From Acidobacteriota bacterium (GTDB taxonomy: Bacteria > Actinomycetota > Acidimicrobiia > Acidimicrobiales > RAAP-2), in assembly GCA_018971385.1 (NCBI GenBank), contig JAGXAY010000003.1, positions 1 to 64,000 of the forward strand: a DNA stretch of 64,000 nt, written 5' to 3'. Numbering within the stretch: the first letter of the stretch is position 1; every line of letters starts with the position of its first letter. The translations under genes were made by a program, and so were the position numbers. Below are positions 7,565 through 16,564 of this stretch, one piece after another. The notes under the pieces are model-generated. The model was not told the DNA's origin. It saw nothing but the letters and a program-made list of their open reading frames with translations, and did no database searches.

Positions 7565-8535
7565 ATCGGGCCGCGCTCCCACGCCTCGTAGAGACTGATC
7601 GGGCGCTCGCGCAACCCGCGGTCGTGGCGAAGTTCAGGGAAGGATCTATCGACCACGGCGGCCACGTCGTCTCCCCGTATCCCGTCTCTCACCCCGTCGG
7701 CCACCGCCCGCACGATGTCACGACGAGTAGGCCAGCGGTCTCCGTAAAGGGAAGCCCGGTAGGGGTGGGGATCCACTCCGTCTCGAAGAGCGGGTGAGCG
7801 CATCTCACCGAAGAGTTCCACGGAGCGAGCCTGGTCCCGCCACCGTTCGCGAATCTCGTCGCGACGCCAGAGAACCTTCGAACCACGTTCGGACCAATGA
7901 CCGCCCCACAGAGCGAGCCAGCCCTCGTCCATTCCCTCCACGCCCTCGCGCCCCGATGGCGAGCGCCAGACCCGATAGCCCGCGTACGACTGAACGAGGG
8001 ACCGCAATGACGCCCGATAGACAGCGTCCGCGGTCAGCGCGTGAGCGAAGAGGCTCCGAGCATCGTTGATGCTCGTCTCGGCGCGTGCGACGGCCGGCAG
8101 AATGAGGTGATCGTGGAGGTGGGGCTCGCCGTGGCGATTAACGCCGTGAGTAAAACTCACGGCGTCATCCCAACTCGACGCCACCTCTTCTTCGTGTCCG
8201 GCGCGACGAGTCCGGATCACCGCCGCTCTCTCGTCCAGGTAGGACAAAGTGCTGCTCACCGCCTCCCGGTGCGCTCTCACCACATCAGGTGCTCGAGTCT
8301 CGTCGAGGGCGAGAAGGATGGAGACCGGTCGCGGTGCGGCAATGACCAGGTCGTAACCCACCACCCGTGACCGAGACGACGTCCGCAATCTTTCGTCAAG
8401 GCGGCGAAAATCGACCGACCCCCGACCGTCGGGGACCCACCACGCCGGACCCTCTCGAAGGTCCTCGAGTTCTCGCGCGGAGTCTCCGGTGAGATAGTCG
8501 AGGTTCGGATTACGCCGAACAAAGATACGAATCAT
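7444..8535 (-). CDS. MobF/TrwC-like relaxase domain protein
   Basis: The 363-residue protein matches the TrwC/TraA relaxase domain in order: a single N-terminal tyrosine Y14 (candidate nicking residue), YDLVIAAPRPVS (TrwC GLDLTFSAPKSVS), RAHREAVSSTLSYLDERA, and the metal-binding set H130, H141 and H143 in THGVNRHGEPHLHDHLIL. The 11- and 13-residue spacing equals that of the three TrwC histidines as I recall them. ND then A-x-Y-x-A-x-L and a GY-x-V segment follow, as in the family. There is no helicase domain, so it is a stand-alone relaxase of reduced length. ATG 8535 has a GGGAGG site 4-5 nt upstream and lies 27 nt after the WYL regulator stop, so the two are probably co-transcribed. The 3' end overlaps the coupling-protein gene. 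Confidence 0.85.
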   Translation of the reverse strand: MIRIFVRRNPNLDYLTGDSARELEDLREGPAWWVPDGRGSVDFRRLDERLRTSSRSRVVGYDLVIAAPRPVSILLALDETRAPDVVRAHREAVSSTLSYLDERAAVIRTRRAGHEEEVASSWDDAVSFTHGVNRHGEPHLHDHLILPAVARAETSINDARSLFAHALTADAVYRASLRSLVQSYAGYRVWRSPSGREGVEGMDEGWLALWGGHWSERGSKVLWRRDEIRERWRDQARSVELFGEMRSPALRDGVDPHPYRASLYGDRWPTRRDIVRAVADGVRDGIRGDDVAAVVDRSFPELRHDRGLRERPISLYEAWERGPIQSRVLVRESGLSRDSSSRAEMRERGGVALERDELQRESR

Positions 8536-8562
8536 CGGCCCTCCCGGGCCGCAACGGTCGCC

Positions 8563-10506
8563 CTAGAGCTGTCGGCGCCAGCGATCGGCCATCCGTCGAC
8601 CCGCGCCAGAGAGTTCGGTGGAGACCACCCGGGCTCCGGGCCCCGCCATGACCATCAGCCGGTCGAGGAAGGTCGGGTCGACGATGCGACAGCGCACGGC
8701 CACCTGCCCGTCGTCAAGAGGAACGACGTCGGCGTGGGGCAGAGACTCAAAGAGGTAACGGCGGAGGCGGTCGGCGACCACCACTACGTCCGTACCTTCG
8801 TCGACTCCCGCACTCACCCAATCCGAGACCGGATCTTCGGGAAGGTGTCCGGCGGAGGGGGAGGTCGCCAGCACGTCGCCCACGCGGTCGAGTCGAAAGG
8901 TTCTCCAGCCTTGTCGAAGGTGGCAGTACGCCCGAAAGAGGAGATGTCCATTCAGCGACTGGAGAGCGCGCGGCTCTACCGTCCGTTCCGTCATCTCGTC
9001 GGAGGACGCCGAGAGGTAAGTGATTTTGAGGGCGTGGGAGTCCGTAATCGCGTGAGCGACGAGGTCGGCGAGTCCGTCGAGTGGTTGCTCGTCCACTTCT
9101 ACGTACGCCCCCGCCACCTCCTCGATTTTCTGAACCGCGGAGTGCAGCGCCGGGTCGTGAACGAAGCGCCCGGCCTCGCGCAAGGCGACGTTCAGTTCGA
9201 AAAGATGCGCCCACGTCAGGGTGAGGGGTGCCGAGTCACCCGGCTCCCACGTGACCTGGTAGAGCGAGTCGTCGGTCTCCTCGTGATCCCAGTCATCGCA
9301 CTCCTTGATGACCCGGGCCGGGTAGACGAATCCTTCGGCGGAATCATAAATTTCGAATGTCGCGAGGCGACCCATCAGGTCTCTCACGTAGGCCGCGCTC
9401 ACGTCGAAGCGCTCGGCGAGTTCCGATATTCTCAGCCCTTCCGGGGAGTTGTGGACCGCGGAGAGCATCGCGAGAGTCTGTCCCAGGGACGACTTCTTGG
9501 CGGTCAGGGGAAAGTGAATCTCCGACACGTCGGGCGCCTCCATGGTGTTGACGTCCTTCAGCCACTCCTTTAACGCCTTCACGAGGCTCGCGGGGGACTC
9601 GAGTGTCACGCGCCCCCCACTCTCGAGAACGAATCGCAGCGCCTGGTAGTGATCGTCGAAGACCAGACCCACCTCCACTCGGCCTTTTTTGGCCGACCCC
9701 ACTTCGGCTCGCGGGTGCAGTCGCGTGATCAAGTGGGCGTAGGGAGGGGTCGTCGAGACCACGACGTCGACGGGCTTTTCACTTTTGGAGAATCCCGGTT
9801 GCCAGAGTCGAGCCCACTCACGCTCTTCCTCGCTGGCGCCAATGGGCCCTTCCCCGATGACCGGCATCGAGTGCATCCGCGAGAAGCGGTATCCCTTGAC
9901 TCGCCATCCGGTCTCGTCGTGTTCGCGCGCCACCAAGTAACTCACACCTTCGATGACTCGAATCACGAGGGGTTCGACATCGCGACGGCGTACTTTGGCC
10001 CGACTCACGTAGTCGAAACTCACGGGTGACTTCGTCTCAATGGCTCGCACGACGGGGGTGTAAAAGGCCGAGTACTGCAGTCCTCCCGGCGTGGGCGCTC
10101 CCCCGTCGAAGAGCGCGAGAGCCCCTTCCCGTCCGAAACCACAAAACCGAAGAGCGAGAGCTACGACGCGACGCTCCTCCTCCGTAAAGTCGAGTGGTGG
10201 AGCGAAGGTGTCGGCCGGATCGATGAAGTACCGGTAGAGCTGGTCGTCGCCCTGGACGCTACGCACTCGTAGACCGTTGTCGCGAATCTGGGCTTTGTCA
10301 CGTTCGAACTTCTGTCGTATCGCCACGTCGGAGCCCTGGTAGGCGGCCACTCGGCGGCCCCCACGCGGATCATCCACTTCGAGGGTGCGCACGATCTCGT
10401 CTTGAGTGAGGCTCCGGCCCGCGTCGTGAGCCTGAATGAGCAGCAACGTCAGGGACGCCACTCGCTCTCTCGCGGCGTCGGCTCGTTCGATCGAACTCTC
10501 AGTCAC
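8563..10506 (-). CDS. Fused PafB-PafC-type WYL-domain transcriptional regulator
   Basis: The 647-residue protein has two consecutive regulator units. Residues 1-320 contain an N-terminal winged-helix-like segment and a first WYL-type core (SPVSFDYVSRAK, VEPLVIRVIEGVSYLVA). Residues 325-647 repeat the plan, with an HTH segment LRISELAERFDVSAAYVRDLMGRL and a second WYL core (LKITYLSASSDEMTERTVEPRALQSLNGHLLFRAYC). This is the organisation of mycobacterial PafB plus PafC, which act as a heterodimer in the RecA-independent DNA-damage response; natural fusions are known. Here it is not beside pafA or other Pup-proteasome genes but directly upstream of the relaxase gene. A TATCCT box lies 7 nt before the GTG start. 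Confidence 0.9.
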   Translation of the reverse strand: MTESSIERADAARERVASLTLLLIQAHDAGRSLTQDEIVRTLEVDDPRGGRRVAAYQGSDVAIRQKFERDKAQIRDNGLRVRSVQGDDQLYRYFIDPADTFAPPLDFTEEERRVVALALRFCGFGREGALALFDGGAPTPGGLQYSAFYTPVVRAIETKSPVSFDYVSRAKVRRRDVEPLVIRVIEGVSYLVAREHDETGWRVKGYRFSRMHSMPVIGEGPIGASEEEREWARLWQPGFSKSEKPVDVVVSTTPPYAHLITRLHPRAEVGSAKKGRVEVGLVFDDHYQALRFVLESGGRVTLESPASLVKALKEWLKDVNTMEAPDVSEIHFPLTAKKSSLGQTLAMLSAVHNSPEGLRISELAERFDVSAAYVRDLMGRLATFEIYDSAEGFVYPARVIKECDDWDHEETDDSLYQVTWEPGDSAPLTLTWAHLFELNVALREAGRFVHDPALHSAVQKIEEVAGAYVEVDEQPLDGLADLVAHAITDSHALKITYLSASSDEMTERTVEPRALQSLNGHLLFRAYCHLRQGWRTFRLDRVGDVLATSPSAGHLPEDPVSDWVSAGVDEGTDVVVVADRLRRYLFESLPHADVVPLDDGQVAVRCRIVDPTFLDRLMVMAGPGARVVSTELSGAGRRMADRWRRQL

Positions 10507-10513
10507 GCTGGTC

Positions 10514-10519
10514 AGGATA
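10514..10519 (-). promoter_or_regulatory. -10 box TATCCT for the PafBC-like gene
   Basis: TATCCT on the minus strand is followed by 7 nt and the GTG at 10506; no Shine-Dalgarno sequence is present. It would drive the regulator and probably the relaxase gene downstream. Confidence 0.5.
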
Positions 10520-10539
10520 GCCAGCCCGTCGTATCGGGG

Positions 10540-11025
10540 CTAACCGAGGTCGCTACGACGCCACGCTCCCGAGCGGCCCCCGGACTTTTCCCAGAGGGCG
10601 ATGTCCGAAATCGTCATCGTCCGGTCGCTCGACTTGCACATGTCGTAGATCGTGAGGGCGGCAACGCTGACAGCACTCAGGGCCTCCATCTCCACTCCGG
10701 TCCGGTCCACCGTGTCGACAGACACCTCAATGTCGATGTGGTCATCGGCGATGGTGAAGTTCACGAACACGTTTCCGACGAGGACTTGATGGGCCATCGG
10801 AATGAAGCTCGCCGCTTGCTTGGCTGCCTGGATTCCCGCCACCCGCGCCGTCGCGAGCACGTCCCCCTTGGCGGTCGTGTTCGCCGCTACGGCCGCCGTC
10901 GTCGCCGGAAGCATGTTGACGCGACCTCGCGCGAGCGCACGGCGGGCCGAGACCTCCGACGGGCTCCGGTCGAGCCCTAGTGAACCGCTCGGCGGCGTTG
11001 GTCGAAACTGGTGGAAATGGTCCAC
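10540..11025 (-). CDS. moaC: Cyclic pyranopterin monophosphate synthase MoaC
   Basis: MoaC completes cPMP formation in molybdenum cofactor synthesis. The 161-residue product contains KGDVLATARVAGIQAAK with the catalytic Lys, a conserved His in IPMAHQVLVG (most MoaC proteins read LIPLCHP here), DRTGVEMEALSAVSVAALTIYDMCK with both catalytic Glu residues, the Asp and the second Lys, and the C-terminal EKSGGRSG. All catalytic positions are kept although the Cys-His-Pro triad is Ala-His-Gln. The GTG start follows a TAGTGT box by 6 nt. It is divergent from the fmdB-like gene; the other Moco genes are elsewhere, apart from a MoeB-like gene at 27808-28977. Confidence 0.93.
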   Translation of the reverse strand: MDHFHQFRPTPPSGSLGLDRSPSEVSARRALARGRVNMLPATTAAVAANTTAKGDVLATARVAGIQAAKQAASFIPMAHQVLVGNVFVNFTIADDHIDIEVSVDTVDRTGVEMEALSAVSVAALTIYDMCKSSDRTMTISDIALWEKSGGRSGAWRRSDLG

Positions 11026-11031
11026 TCCGCC

Positions 11032-11037
11032 ACACTA
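11032..11037 (-). promoter_or_regulatory. -10 box TAGTGT for moaC
   Basis: TAGTGT on the minus strand, 6 nt before the GTG start at 11025, with no ribosome binding site in between. Confidence 0.5.
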
Positions 11038-11093
11038 CCCAGCGGACGAACCCGCTTCGGGCGCCGGTATCATGAGAGGAGAAGGAGGAGCGT

Positions 11094-11294
11094 ATGCCGA
11101 CCTACGAATACGAGTGCCAGCAGTGTCACCGACACATCGACGCCGTTCAAAAGTTCTCGGACGCCCCTTTAACCACGTGTGAGACCTGCGGGGGAAGCCT
11201 GCGCAAGGTGTTCTCGGGCGTGGGAATCGCCTTCAAGGGCAGCGGTTTCTACAAGACCGACTCCCGGGCGACGTCGGGCGCGAGTTCCGACTAA
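11094..11294 (+). CDS. FmdB-family zinc-ribbon protein
   Basis: This 66-residue protein has the family N-terminus MPTYEYECQQC, two CxxC-type knuckles (C8/C11 and C29/C32 in TCETCGG) and the downstream segment LRKVFSGVGIAFKGSGFYKTD, all typical of the FmdB regulatory/zinc-ribbon family (CxxC_CXXC_SSSS). Function is poorly defined; members are proposed to be regulators or metal-binding accessory proteins. The ATG has a strong AAGGAGG site 5 nt upstream, in contrast to the many leaderless-type starts here, and TATCAT at about 11067 could be its -10 box. Confidence 0.92.
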   Translation: MPTYEYECQQCHRHIDAVQKFSDAPLTTCETCGGSLRKVFSGVGIAFKGSGFYKTDSRATSGASSD

Positions 11295-11335
11295 CGACTC
11301 TCCTAAGTTCCTTTCGTTAGGGCTATTGCCAACGA

Positions 11336-11341
11336 TAGGCT
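11336..11341 (+). promoter_or_regulatory. -10 box TAGGCT for dxs
   Basis: TAGGCT is followed by 7 nt and the GTG start of dxs at 11349. No Shine-Dalgarno sequence is present. Confidence 0.55.
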
Positions 11342-11348
11342 GACCAGC

Positions 11349-13271
11349 GTGATTTTGCCCTCGATTGAGTCGCCCGCCGACCTCGAGACCCTCTCCTACG
11401 ACGAACTTCGCCAACTGGCCCAGGAGATTCGCGAGTTCATCATCTCCTCGGTCACGAGTTCCGGGGGGCACCTCGGATCCAACCTCGGCGTCGTCGAAAT
11501 TACCCTGGCCCTCCACCGGGTCTTTCACTCGCCCCACGACGCCCTCCTCTTCGACACCGGCCACCAGGCTTACGTACACAAGTTGCTAACGGGTCGTCGC
11601 TACGGGTTCCGGCAACTGAGAAAGCGGGGGGGCCTCTCGGGCTATCCGAGCCGCAGTGAGTCGCAGCACGACTGGATCGAGTCCTCCCACGCCTCGACAG
11701 CCTTAAGTTACGCCCACGGCCTCTCCGTCGCCTTTGAGGCACGACACGAACTGGCCGGACACGGTGGTGACCGTCACGTGGTCGCGCTGGTGGGAGACGG
11801 CTCTCTCACCGGGGGGATGGCCTACGAGGCGCTCAATAACTTCGGGGTCTCCGGGCAACGAGTGGTGATCATTCTCAACGACAACGGTCGAAGTTACGCC
11901 CCCACCATTACTCGACTCTCCCGTTCCCTCACGTCACTACGCATCAACAAGACCTACCTTTCGTGGCGGGACCGTCTGCGCCGTCTCGTCCCCCGACTGA
12001 CCTGGGTCGGCAAGACGGCCTACCGGGGAATCGACTCCTTCACCTCCGTCGTCCGCGAGATGGTGACTCCCCACACCTTCTTCGAAAACTTGGGTGTTCG
12101 CTATCTCGGACCGGTTGACGGTCACGACATCGAGGCCCTAGAGACGGTCCTCGCGTCCGCCAAGGAGTGGGACGGCCCCATCGTGGTGCACTGCCTGACC
12201 GAGAAGGGACGCGGCTACGAGCCCGCGACGTCGGACTATCAGCGGATGCACGACTACAAGCTGCCCCCGAAGTACAACGACGAAGACGTGCCACCCCTCT
12301 CCTTTACTCAGGTCTTCTCCGACGCCCTCATGAGCGAGGCACGACGGGACCACCGCATCGTGGCCATCACCGCGGCCATGGCCGGCCCGACTGGACTCCT
12401 GCCCTTCGAAGCGGAGTTTCCGCACCGCTTCTTCGACGTCGGGATCGCCGAACAACACGCCGTGACCGCGGCGGCCGGTATGGCCATGGGTGGTTTGAAG
12501 CCGGTCGTCGCCATCTACTCGACCTTCTTCTCACGCGCCTTCGACCAGGCCAACCTCGACGTCGGGCTACTCAATTTGCCCGTAGTCTTCGTCTTCGACC
12601 GGGCCGGCATCACCGGTGACGACGGACCGAGTCACCACGGGATTCTCGACATCGCTCTCTGCCTCGCCATTCCTCACATGACGGTGTTCGCTCCCTCCTC
12701 GGCCGCCGAAATTCCCGTCATGCTGAAGAGCGCGCTCGCCTTGTCGACCCCGAGCGCCATTCGATTCCCGAAGACCCCCCCACGGGCTCTCGACGGGCTC
12801 GTGGGAGACGGTCTCAAAGCCCGAGTCATCCAGCGCGGTGACGGACGACTGTGCGTTCTCGCGGTCGGCAAGATGGCCGTGAGCTCCTTCGAAGCTCTTA
12901 GCCAGTTGGCCGACGCCGGGGCCGTCACTCTCTACGACGTGCGGGTCCTCCCCCCCGATCCCGAGATGATTACTGACGCCCTCACCCACGAGCGCATCAT
13001 CACCGTCGAAGACGGAACTCGTCACGGGGGGGCCGGTACTCTGATGGTGTCCGCCCTGCGATCGCTCGCCCAGGAACAGGGCCGCGAGTTTCCGGCGACT
13101 CGGATCCTCGGCGTACCTCGCGCGTACCTCGAACACCACCACCCGGACGCCCTCTTACAGGAGTTGGGCCTCGACCCCGAGGGTCTGGCCGGGGCCTTCG
13201 CTCGCTTTCTCGGCGATCAACCAGAGTTCCCCCGTCACTGGCCCGAATCGCCTATCCCTCGTTACCTCTGA
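11349..13271 (+). CDS. dxs: 1-deoxy-D-xylulose-5-phosphate synthase
   Basis: DXS condenses pyruvate and glyceraldehyde 3-phosphate with thiamine diphosphate, the first step of the MEP isoprenoid pathway. The 640-residue protein has the N-terminal SSGGHLGSNLGVVEITLALH with the conserved His, FDTGHQAYVHKLLTGR, the ThDP motif GDGSLTGGMAYEALNNFG, LGPVDGHD, and in the pyrimidine domain FFDVGIAEQHAVTAAAGMA and FDRAGITGDDGPSHHG. Length and motif order match bacterial DXS. The GTG start at 11349 is supported by the TAGGCT box 7 nt upstream. The gene is followed closely by msrB. Confidence 0.97.
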   Translation: MILPSIESPADLETLSYDELRQLAQEIREFIISSVTSSGGHLGSNLGVVEITLALHRVFHSPHDALLFDTGHQAYVHKLLTGRRYGFRQLRKRGGLSGYPSRSESQHDWIESSHASTALSYAHGLSVAFEARHELAGHGGDRHVVALVGDGSLTGGMAYEALNNFGVSGQRVVIILNDNGRSYAPTITRLSRSLTSLRINKTYLSWRDRLRRLVPRLTWVGKTAYRGIDSFTSVVREMVTPHTFFENLGVRYLGPVDGHDIEALETVLASAKEWDGPIVVHCLTEKGRGYEPATSDYQRMHDYKLPPKYNDEDVPPLSFTQVFSDALMSEARRDHRIVAITAAMAGPTGLLPFEAEFPHRFFDVGIAEQHAVTAAAGMAMGGLKPVVAIYSTFFSRAFDQANLDVGLLNLPVVFVFDRAGITGDDGPSHHGILDIALCLAIPHMTVFAPSSAAEIPVMLKSALALSTPSAIRFPKTPPRALDGLVGDGLKARVIQRGDGRLCVLAVGKMAVSSFEALSQLADAGAVTLYDVRVLPPDPEMITDALTHERIITVEDGTRHGGAGTLMVSALRSLAQEQGREFPATRILGVPRAYLEHHHPDALLQELGLDPEGLAGAFARFLGDQPEFPRHWPESPIPRYL

Positions 13272-13293
13272 ACGAGTGATAGGGAGTGGCCTT

Positions 13294-13299
13294 TAAAGT
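13294..13299 (+). promoter_or_regulatory. -10 box TAAAGT for msrB
   Basis: TAAAGT followed by 7 nt and the ATG at 13307. It supports that ATG over the upstream GTG at 13286. Confidence 0.45.
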
Positions 13300-13306
13300 C
13301 CACTCC

Positions 13307-13702
13307 ATGGACTTTCCCGTAACTCTTCCCGACTCCGAGTGGCGCCAGAAGCTCTCACTCGAACGCTTCGAAGTTCTTCGCCAGGCCGCCACCGAGCCCC
13401 CCTTTACCGGGGAACTTCTCCACGTTGATGAGGCCGGAAGATTCACCTGCGCCGGATGCGGGGCGGAGCTCTTTACTCATGAACAGAAGTTCGACTCCGG
13501 GTGCGGGTGGCCCAGTTTTGACGCCTGCGCTCCCGGATCCATCATCGAACGACTCGACACGTCCCACGGCATGCGCCGCACGGAGATACTTTGCGCGGCC
13601 TGCGGGGGTCACCTGGGTCACGTGTTCAACGACGGGCCCACGGCGACGGGCCTTCGCTACTGCGTGAACTCCCTCTCGATGGAGTTCACTCCCGAGTCGT
13701 AA
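13307..13702 (+). CDS. msrB: Peptide methionine (R)-S-oxide reductase MsrB
   Basis: MsrB reduces methionine-R-sulfoxide in proteins. The 131-residue product shows the structural zinc site as two CxxC pairs (CAGCGAELF and CAACGGHLGHVF), the substrate segment FDSGCGWPSF, and the catalytic Cys in RYCVNSLSMEF near the C-terminus. The ATG at 13307 is preferred because TAAAGT lies 7 nt upstream; a GTG at 13286 would add seven residues. It follows dxs by a short gap and converges on ftsX with 15 bp between the stops. Confidence 0.95.
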   Translation: MDFPVTLPDSEWRQKLSLERFEVLRQAATEPPFTGELLHVDEAGRFTCAGCGAELFTHEQKFDSGCGWPSFDACAPGSIIERLDTSHGMRRTEILCAACGGHLGHVFNDGPTATGLRYCVNSLSMEFTPES

Positions 13703-13717
13703 CGCGGCGTCTCCGAC

Positions 13718-14572
13718 TCAGACGTCGAGGAAACGTCGAATGGCGATTCCTGATCCCACCGATCCCACGACCACGCCCACGAGCAACACAACGATATTGG
13801 TGCCCCACATCGCCGAGTTACCGATGGTGAACTCGTTGTGGAGGGGATACCAGGTCTTAAGAGCCCAGACCGCCCCCATGGCGACGGCCGAGCCGAGGAG
13901 ACCCTGCACGAATCCCTCCGTGATATAGGGAACACGGATAAACCAGTTGGTCGCCCCCACGAGCTTCATCACCGACACCTCTCGCCGTCGAGAGAAGATG
14001 GCCATGCGAATGGTGTTCAAGATGAGAACCGTCGCCGAGATCATCAGGACGATGGCGAGCACGATGAAGACCACCTGGACGATTCGGATGGTGTGGTTCA
14101 TCTGTCGAATCTGCTGTTCGGGTGCCGTCACCGTATAGACACCCGGTTCGTGCTGAAAGGTCGCCTGAATAGTGAAGGCGTCCGTCGGCACCGTCGGCGT
14201 GCAGCGAAATGACGAGGGGACGTCGACGGGCTTCAAGATGGTCCACTCGGAGGCCGGTAGCACCGACTTCGACTCGAGGTAGTCCTGGTACTGGCTACGG
14301 AATACGCAGCTCTTGACGATGGGTAACTGGTTCAACTGGGTGCGCACCGTATTGATCTCACCCGAGGTGGCCGACGGCGACATCCACACCGTGACTCGCG
14401 TCCCTTGCTGCCACTGCGCGGAAGCCTGGGCGGCGCTCTGGCGAAGGAGAAGAGCGGAGCCGACGAGCGAGAGGGACACCGCCACGGTGAGCACCGCGGC
14501 GATGGTCATCATCCGGTTGCGCCACAAGTTAGTGAGCGTCTCGCGTAGGGCGTAACGGAGGTAGTTAGCCAC
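13718..14572 (-). CDS. ftsX: Cell division protein FtsX
   Basis: FtsX is the membrane partner of FtsE and activates peptidoglycan hydrolases at the septum. The 284-residue protein has a cytoplasmic N-terminus (RYALRETLTNLWRNRMMTIAAVLTVAVSLSL) leading into a first helix, a large extracytoplasmic domain (about 45-170) with two cysteines, and three C-terminal helices containing RREVSVMKLVGATNWFIRVPYITEGFVQGLLGS. Its GTG start overlaps the ftsE stop by one nucleotide (TAGTG). A RipA-like NlpC/P60 hydrolase, the class of enzyme regulated by FtsEX in actinobacteria, is encoded at 55687-56790. Confidence 0.95.
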   Translation of the reverse strand: MANYLRYALRETLTNLWRNRMMTIAAVLTVAVSLSLVGSALLLRQSAAQASAQWQQGTRVTVWMSPSATSGEINTVRTQLNQLPIVKSCVFRSQYQDYLESKSVLPASEWTILKPVDVPSSFRCTPTVPTDAFTIQATFQHEPGVYTVTAPEQQIRQMNHTIRIVQVVFIVLAIVLMISATVLILNTIRMAIFSRRREVSVMKLVGATNWFIRVPYITEGFVQGLLGSAVAMGAVWALKTWYPLHNEFTIGNSAMWGTNIVVLLVGVVVGSVGSGIAIRRFLDV

Positions 14573-15267
14573 TAGAGGACCCCCTCGGGCACGCCGTACA
14601 CGCCGCGGACCTGGTCGCGCACAATCTCTCCGTGATCAAGTTCAATAACGCGTCGACGCATCCGGTTCACCAAGTTCTGATCGTGCGTCGCCATGACGAC
14701 TGTTGTTCCCGTCCGATTGATTCGTTCCAGCAGAGCCATGATGGTCTCGGAGTTGGTGGGATCGAGGTTTCCCGTCGGCTCGTCGGCGAGCAGAATAAGG
14801 GGGCGGTTGACGAACGCCCGAGCCACCGCCACGCGCTGTTGTTCACCACCGGACAACTCATTTGGCAGACGACCGCCTTTTTCGCCCAGGCCCACGAGTT
14901 CGAGAATCTGGGGAACTTGATTCTGAACGGTCGAGGCCGGACGCCCAATCACCTCGAGGGCGAACGCCACGTTCTCGTACACGGTCTTGTTCGGAAGCAG
15001 GCGGAAGTCCTGAAAGACGCAGCCGATGTTCCGACGCAGGTACGGCACTCGCCACTTCGGCAGGGACGCAATGTCTCGGCCGGCCTCGAGAATACGGCCC
15101 TGATCCGGCGTCTCTTCGCGCAGGAGTAGGCGGAGGAACGTGGTCTTACCCGATCCGGAAGCTCCGACGAGAAAGACAAACTCGCCTTTTTCAATATTGA
15201 CCGACACGTGGGATAGCGCCGGTGTTCCGTTCTTGTACGTCTTCGAGACGTTCTCGAAACGAATCAT
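14572..15267 (-). CDS. ftsE: Cell division ATP-binding protein FtsE
   Basis: The 231-residue ABC ATPase contains Walker A GASGSGKT (residues 36-43), the Q-loop [18 protein letters not shown], signature LSGGEQQR, Walker [15 protein letters not shown] and the H-loop ATHD. These and the adjacent ftsX identify FtsE. Upstream lies a 160-bp AT-richer region with candidate -10 boxes (TATAAA and TAGAAT) rather than a leaderless-type start, so the ftsEX mRNA probably has a 5' leader of several tens of nucleotides. Confidence 0.96.
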   Translation of the reverse strand: MIRFENVSKTYKNGTPALSHVSVNIEKGEFVFLVGASGSGKTTFLRLLLREETPDQGRILEAGRDIASLPKWRVPYLRRNIGCVFQDFRLLPNKTVYENVAFALEVIGRPASTVQNQVPQILELVGLGEKGGRLPNELSGGEQQRVAVARAFVNRPLILLADEPTGNLDPTNSETIMALLERINRTGTTVVMATHDQNLVNRMRRRVIELDHGEIVRDQVRGVYGVPEGVL

Positions 15268-15426
15268 CGCAACACCTCTGAGAGAGAACTGGTGGGCACG
15301 ACGTGCACCGCTGTTCTCATTCTACGTGCCCCCTCTCGCCTATTCGGGACGGCGACGAACGAAGTTTTATACCTTCCTCACTCAGCGGGGCCCACCAGGG
15401 TAGTCATCGTGACCGCTCCCGAGGAG
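15268..15426. promoter_or_regulatory. Intergenic leader between prfB and ftsE
   Basis: This 159-bp region follows prfB and precedes ftsE on the minus strand. It contains TATAAA (about 15365-15370) and TAGAAT (about 15322-15327), read on the minus strand, as candidate -10 boxes. Neither has a convincing -35 partner. I see no hairpin with a T-tract to terminate prfB. Confidence 0.35.
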
Positions 15427-16564
15427 CTAGCGAGTCGAGTGCGCGGCCCGTTGACGACGCAGTTCCGCTTCCATGAAATCGTCGAGGTCGCCGTCGAGCA
15501 CCGCGTCCACGTTGCCTGTTTCGGTGTCGGTGCGCAGGTCCTTCACCAACTGATACGGCGCCTGGACGTAGGAGCGAATTTGTGAGCCCCACGAGTTGTC
15601 GCTGCGCGTGCCCGAGAGTGCGTCCAACTCGGCCTGACGTTCGAGGCGAGCCCGCTCGGCCAACTTGGCGGCGAGAATCTGCATGGCGCGGGCCCGGTTT
15701 TGGTGTTGGGATCGTTCATTTTGACAACTCACCACGATGCCCGTCGGCAGGTGGGTGATACGAATCGCCGAGTCGGTCTTGTTGACGTGCTGGCCCCCCG
15801 CGCCCGAGGAACGATAAGTATCCACTCGCAAATCCTTCTCGTCGATATCCACCTCGGCGTCCTCGTCGAGCAGTGGGGTGACTTCGAGGGAGGCGAAACT
15901 AGTTTGGCGGCGAGCCTGCGAATCGAAGGGGCTCATGCGAACCAGGCGGTGCACACCTCGCTCCGCGGAGAGCCACCCGTAGGCGTAACGGCCCTTCACG
16001 ATGAAGGTGGCGGACAAGATGCCGGCTTCTTGTCCTTCGGTGACTTCGTCAATCTCCACGGAGAATCCCCGACGCTCCGCCCATCGGCTGTACATCCGCA
16101 CCATCATCTCCGCCCAGTCCTGCGCGTCAGTTCCACCCGCTCCCGCGTGAACGTCCACGATGGCGTCGTTCTCGTCGTAGGGACCCGAGAGCAGGCTCTG
16201 GGTTTCGAGTTCGTTCAGTCGTCGGTCCAGTTCCTGAGTGGACTCGACCAGTTCCGTGACGAGAGACCAGTCCCCCTCACCCCCGGCGAGGGTTTCACGA
16301 CACAGATCCACGAGCACCGCCAGGTCTTCGAGGGTCGCCCCGAGGGCGTCGAAGGACTCGAGGTCCGCCCCGAGTCGCCCGAGTTCAGTCGTCACCGTTC
16401 GCGCCCGGTCCTGGTCGTTCCAGAGATCCGGGTCTTGCGCGAGAACCTCTAACTCCCGGTGGCGCTCTCGACGGGCGTCAATCGTGAGATAGTCTCGCGC
16501 CGCCTCCCAGCGTCCCCGCAGGGCGCCGAGCGAGTTCTCCGCGTCGCGGACCGCGTTCTCCGCC

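Noticed and set aside
7444-8535. Relaxase as a decayed pseudogene
   Set aside because: No internal stop is present, and Y14 and the three metal-binding His residues are retained with the family spacing; only the helicase part is absent.
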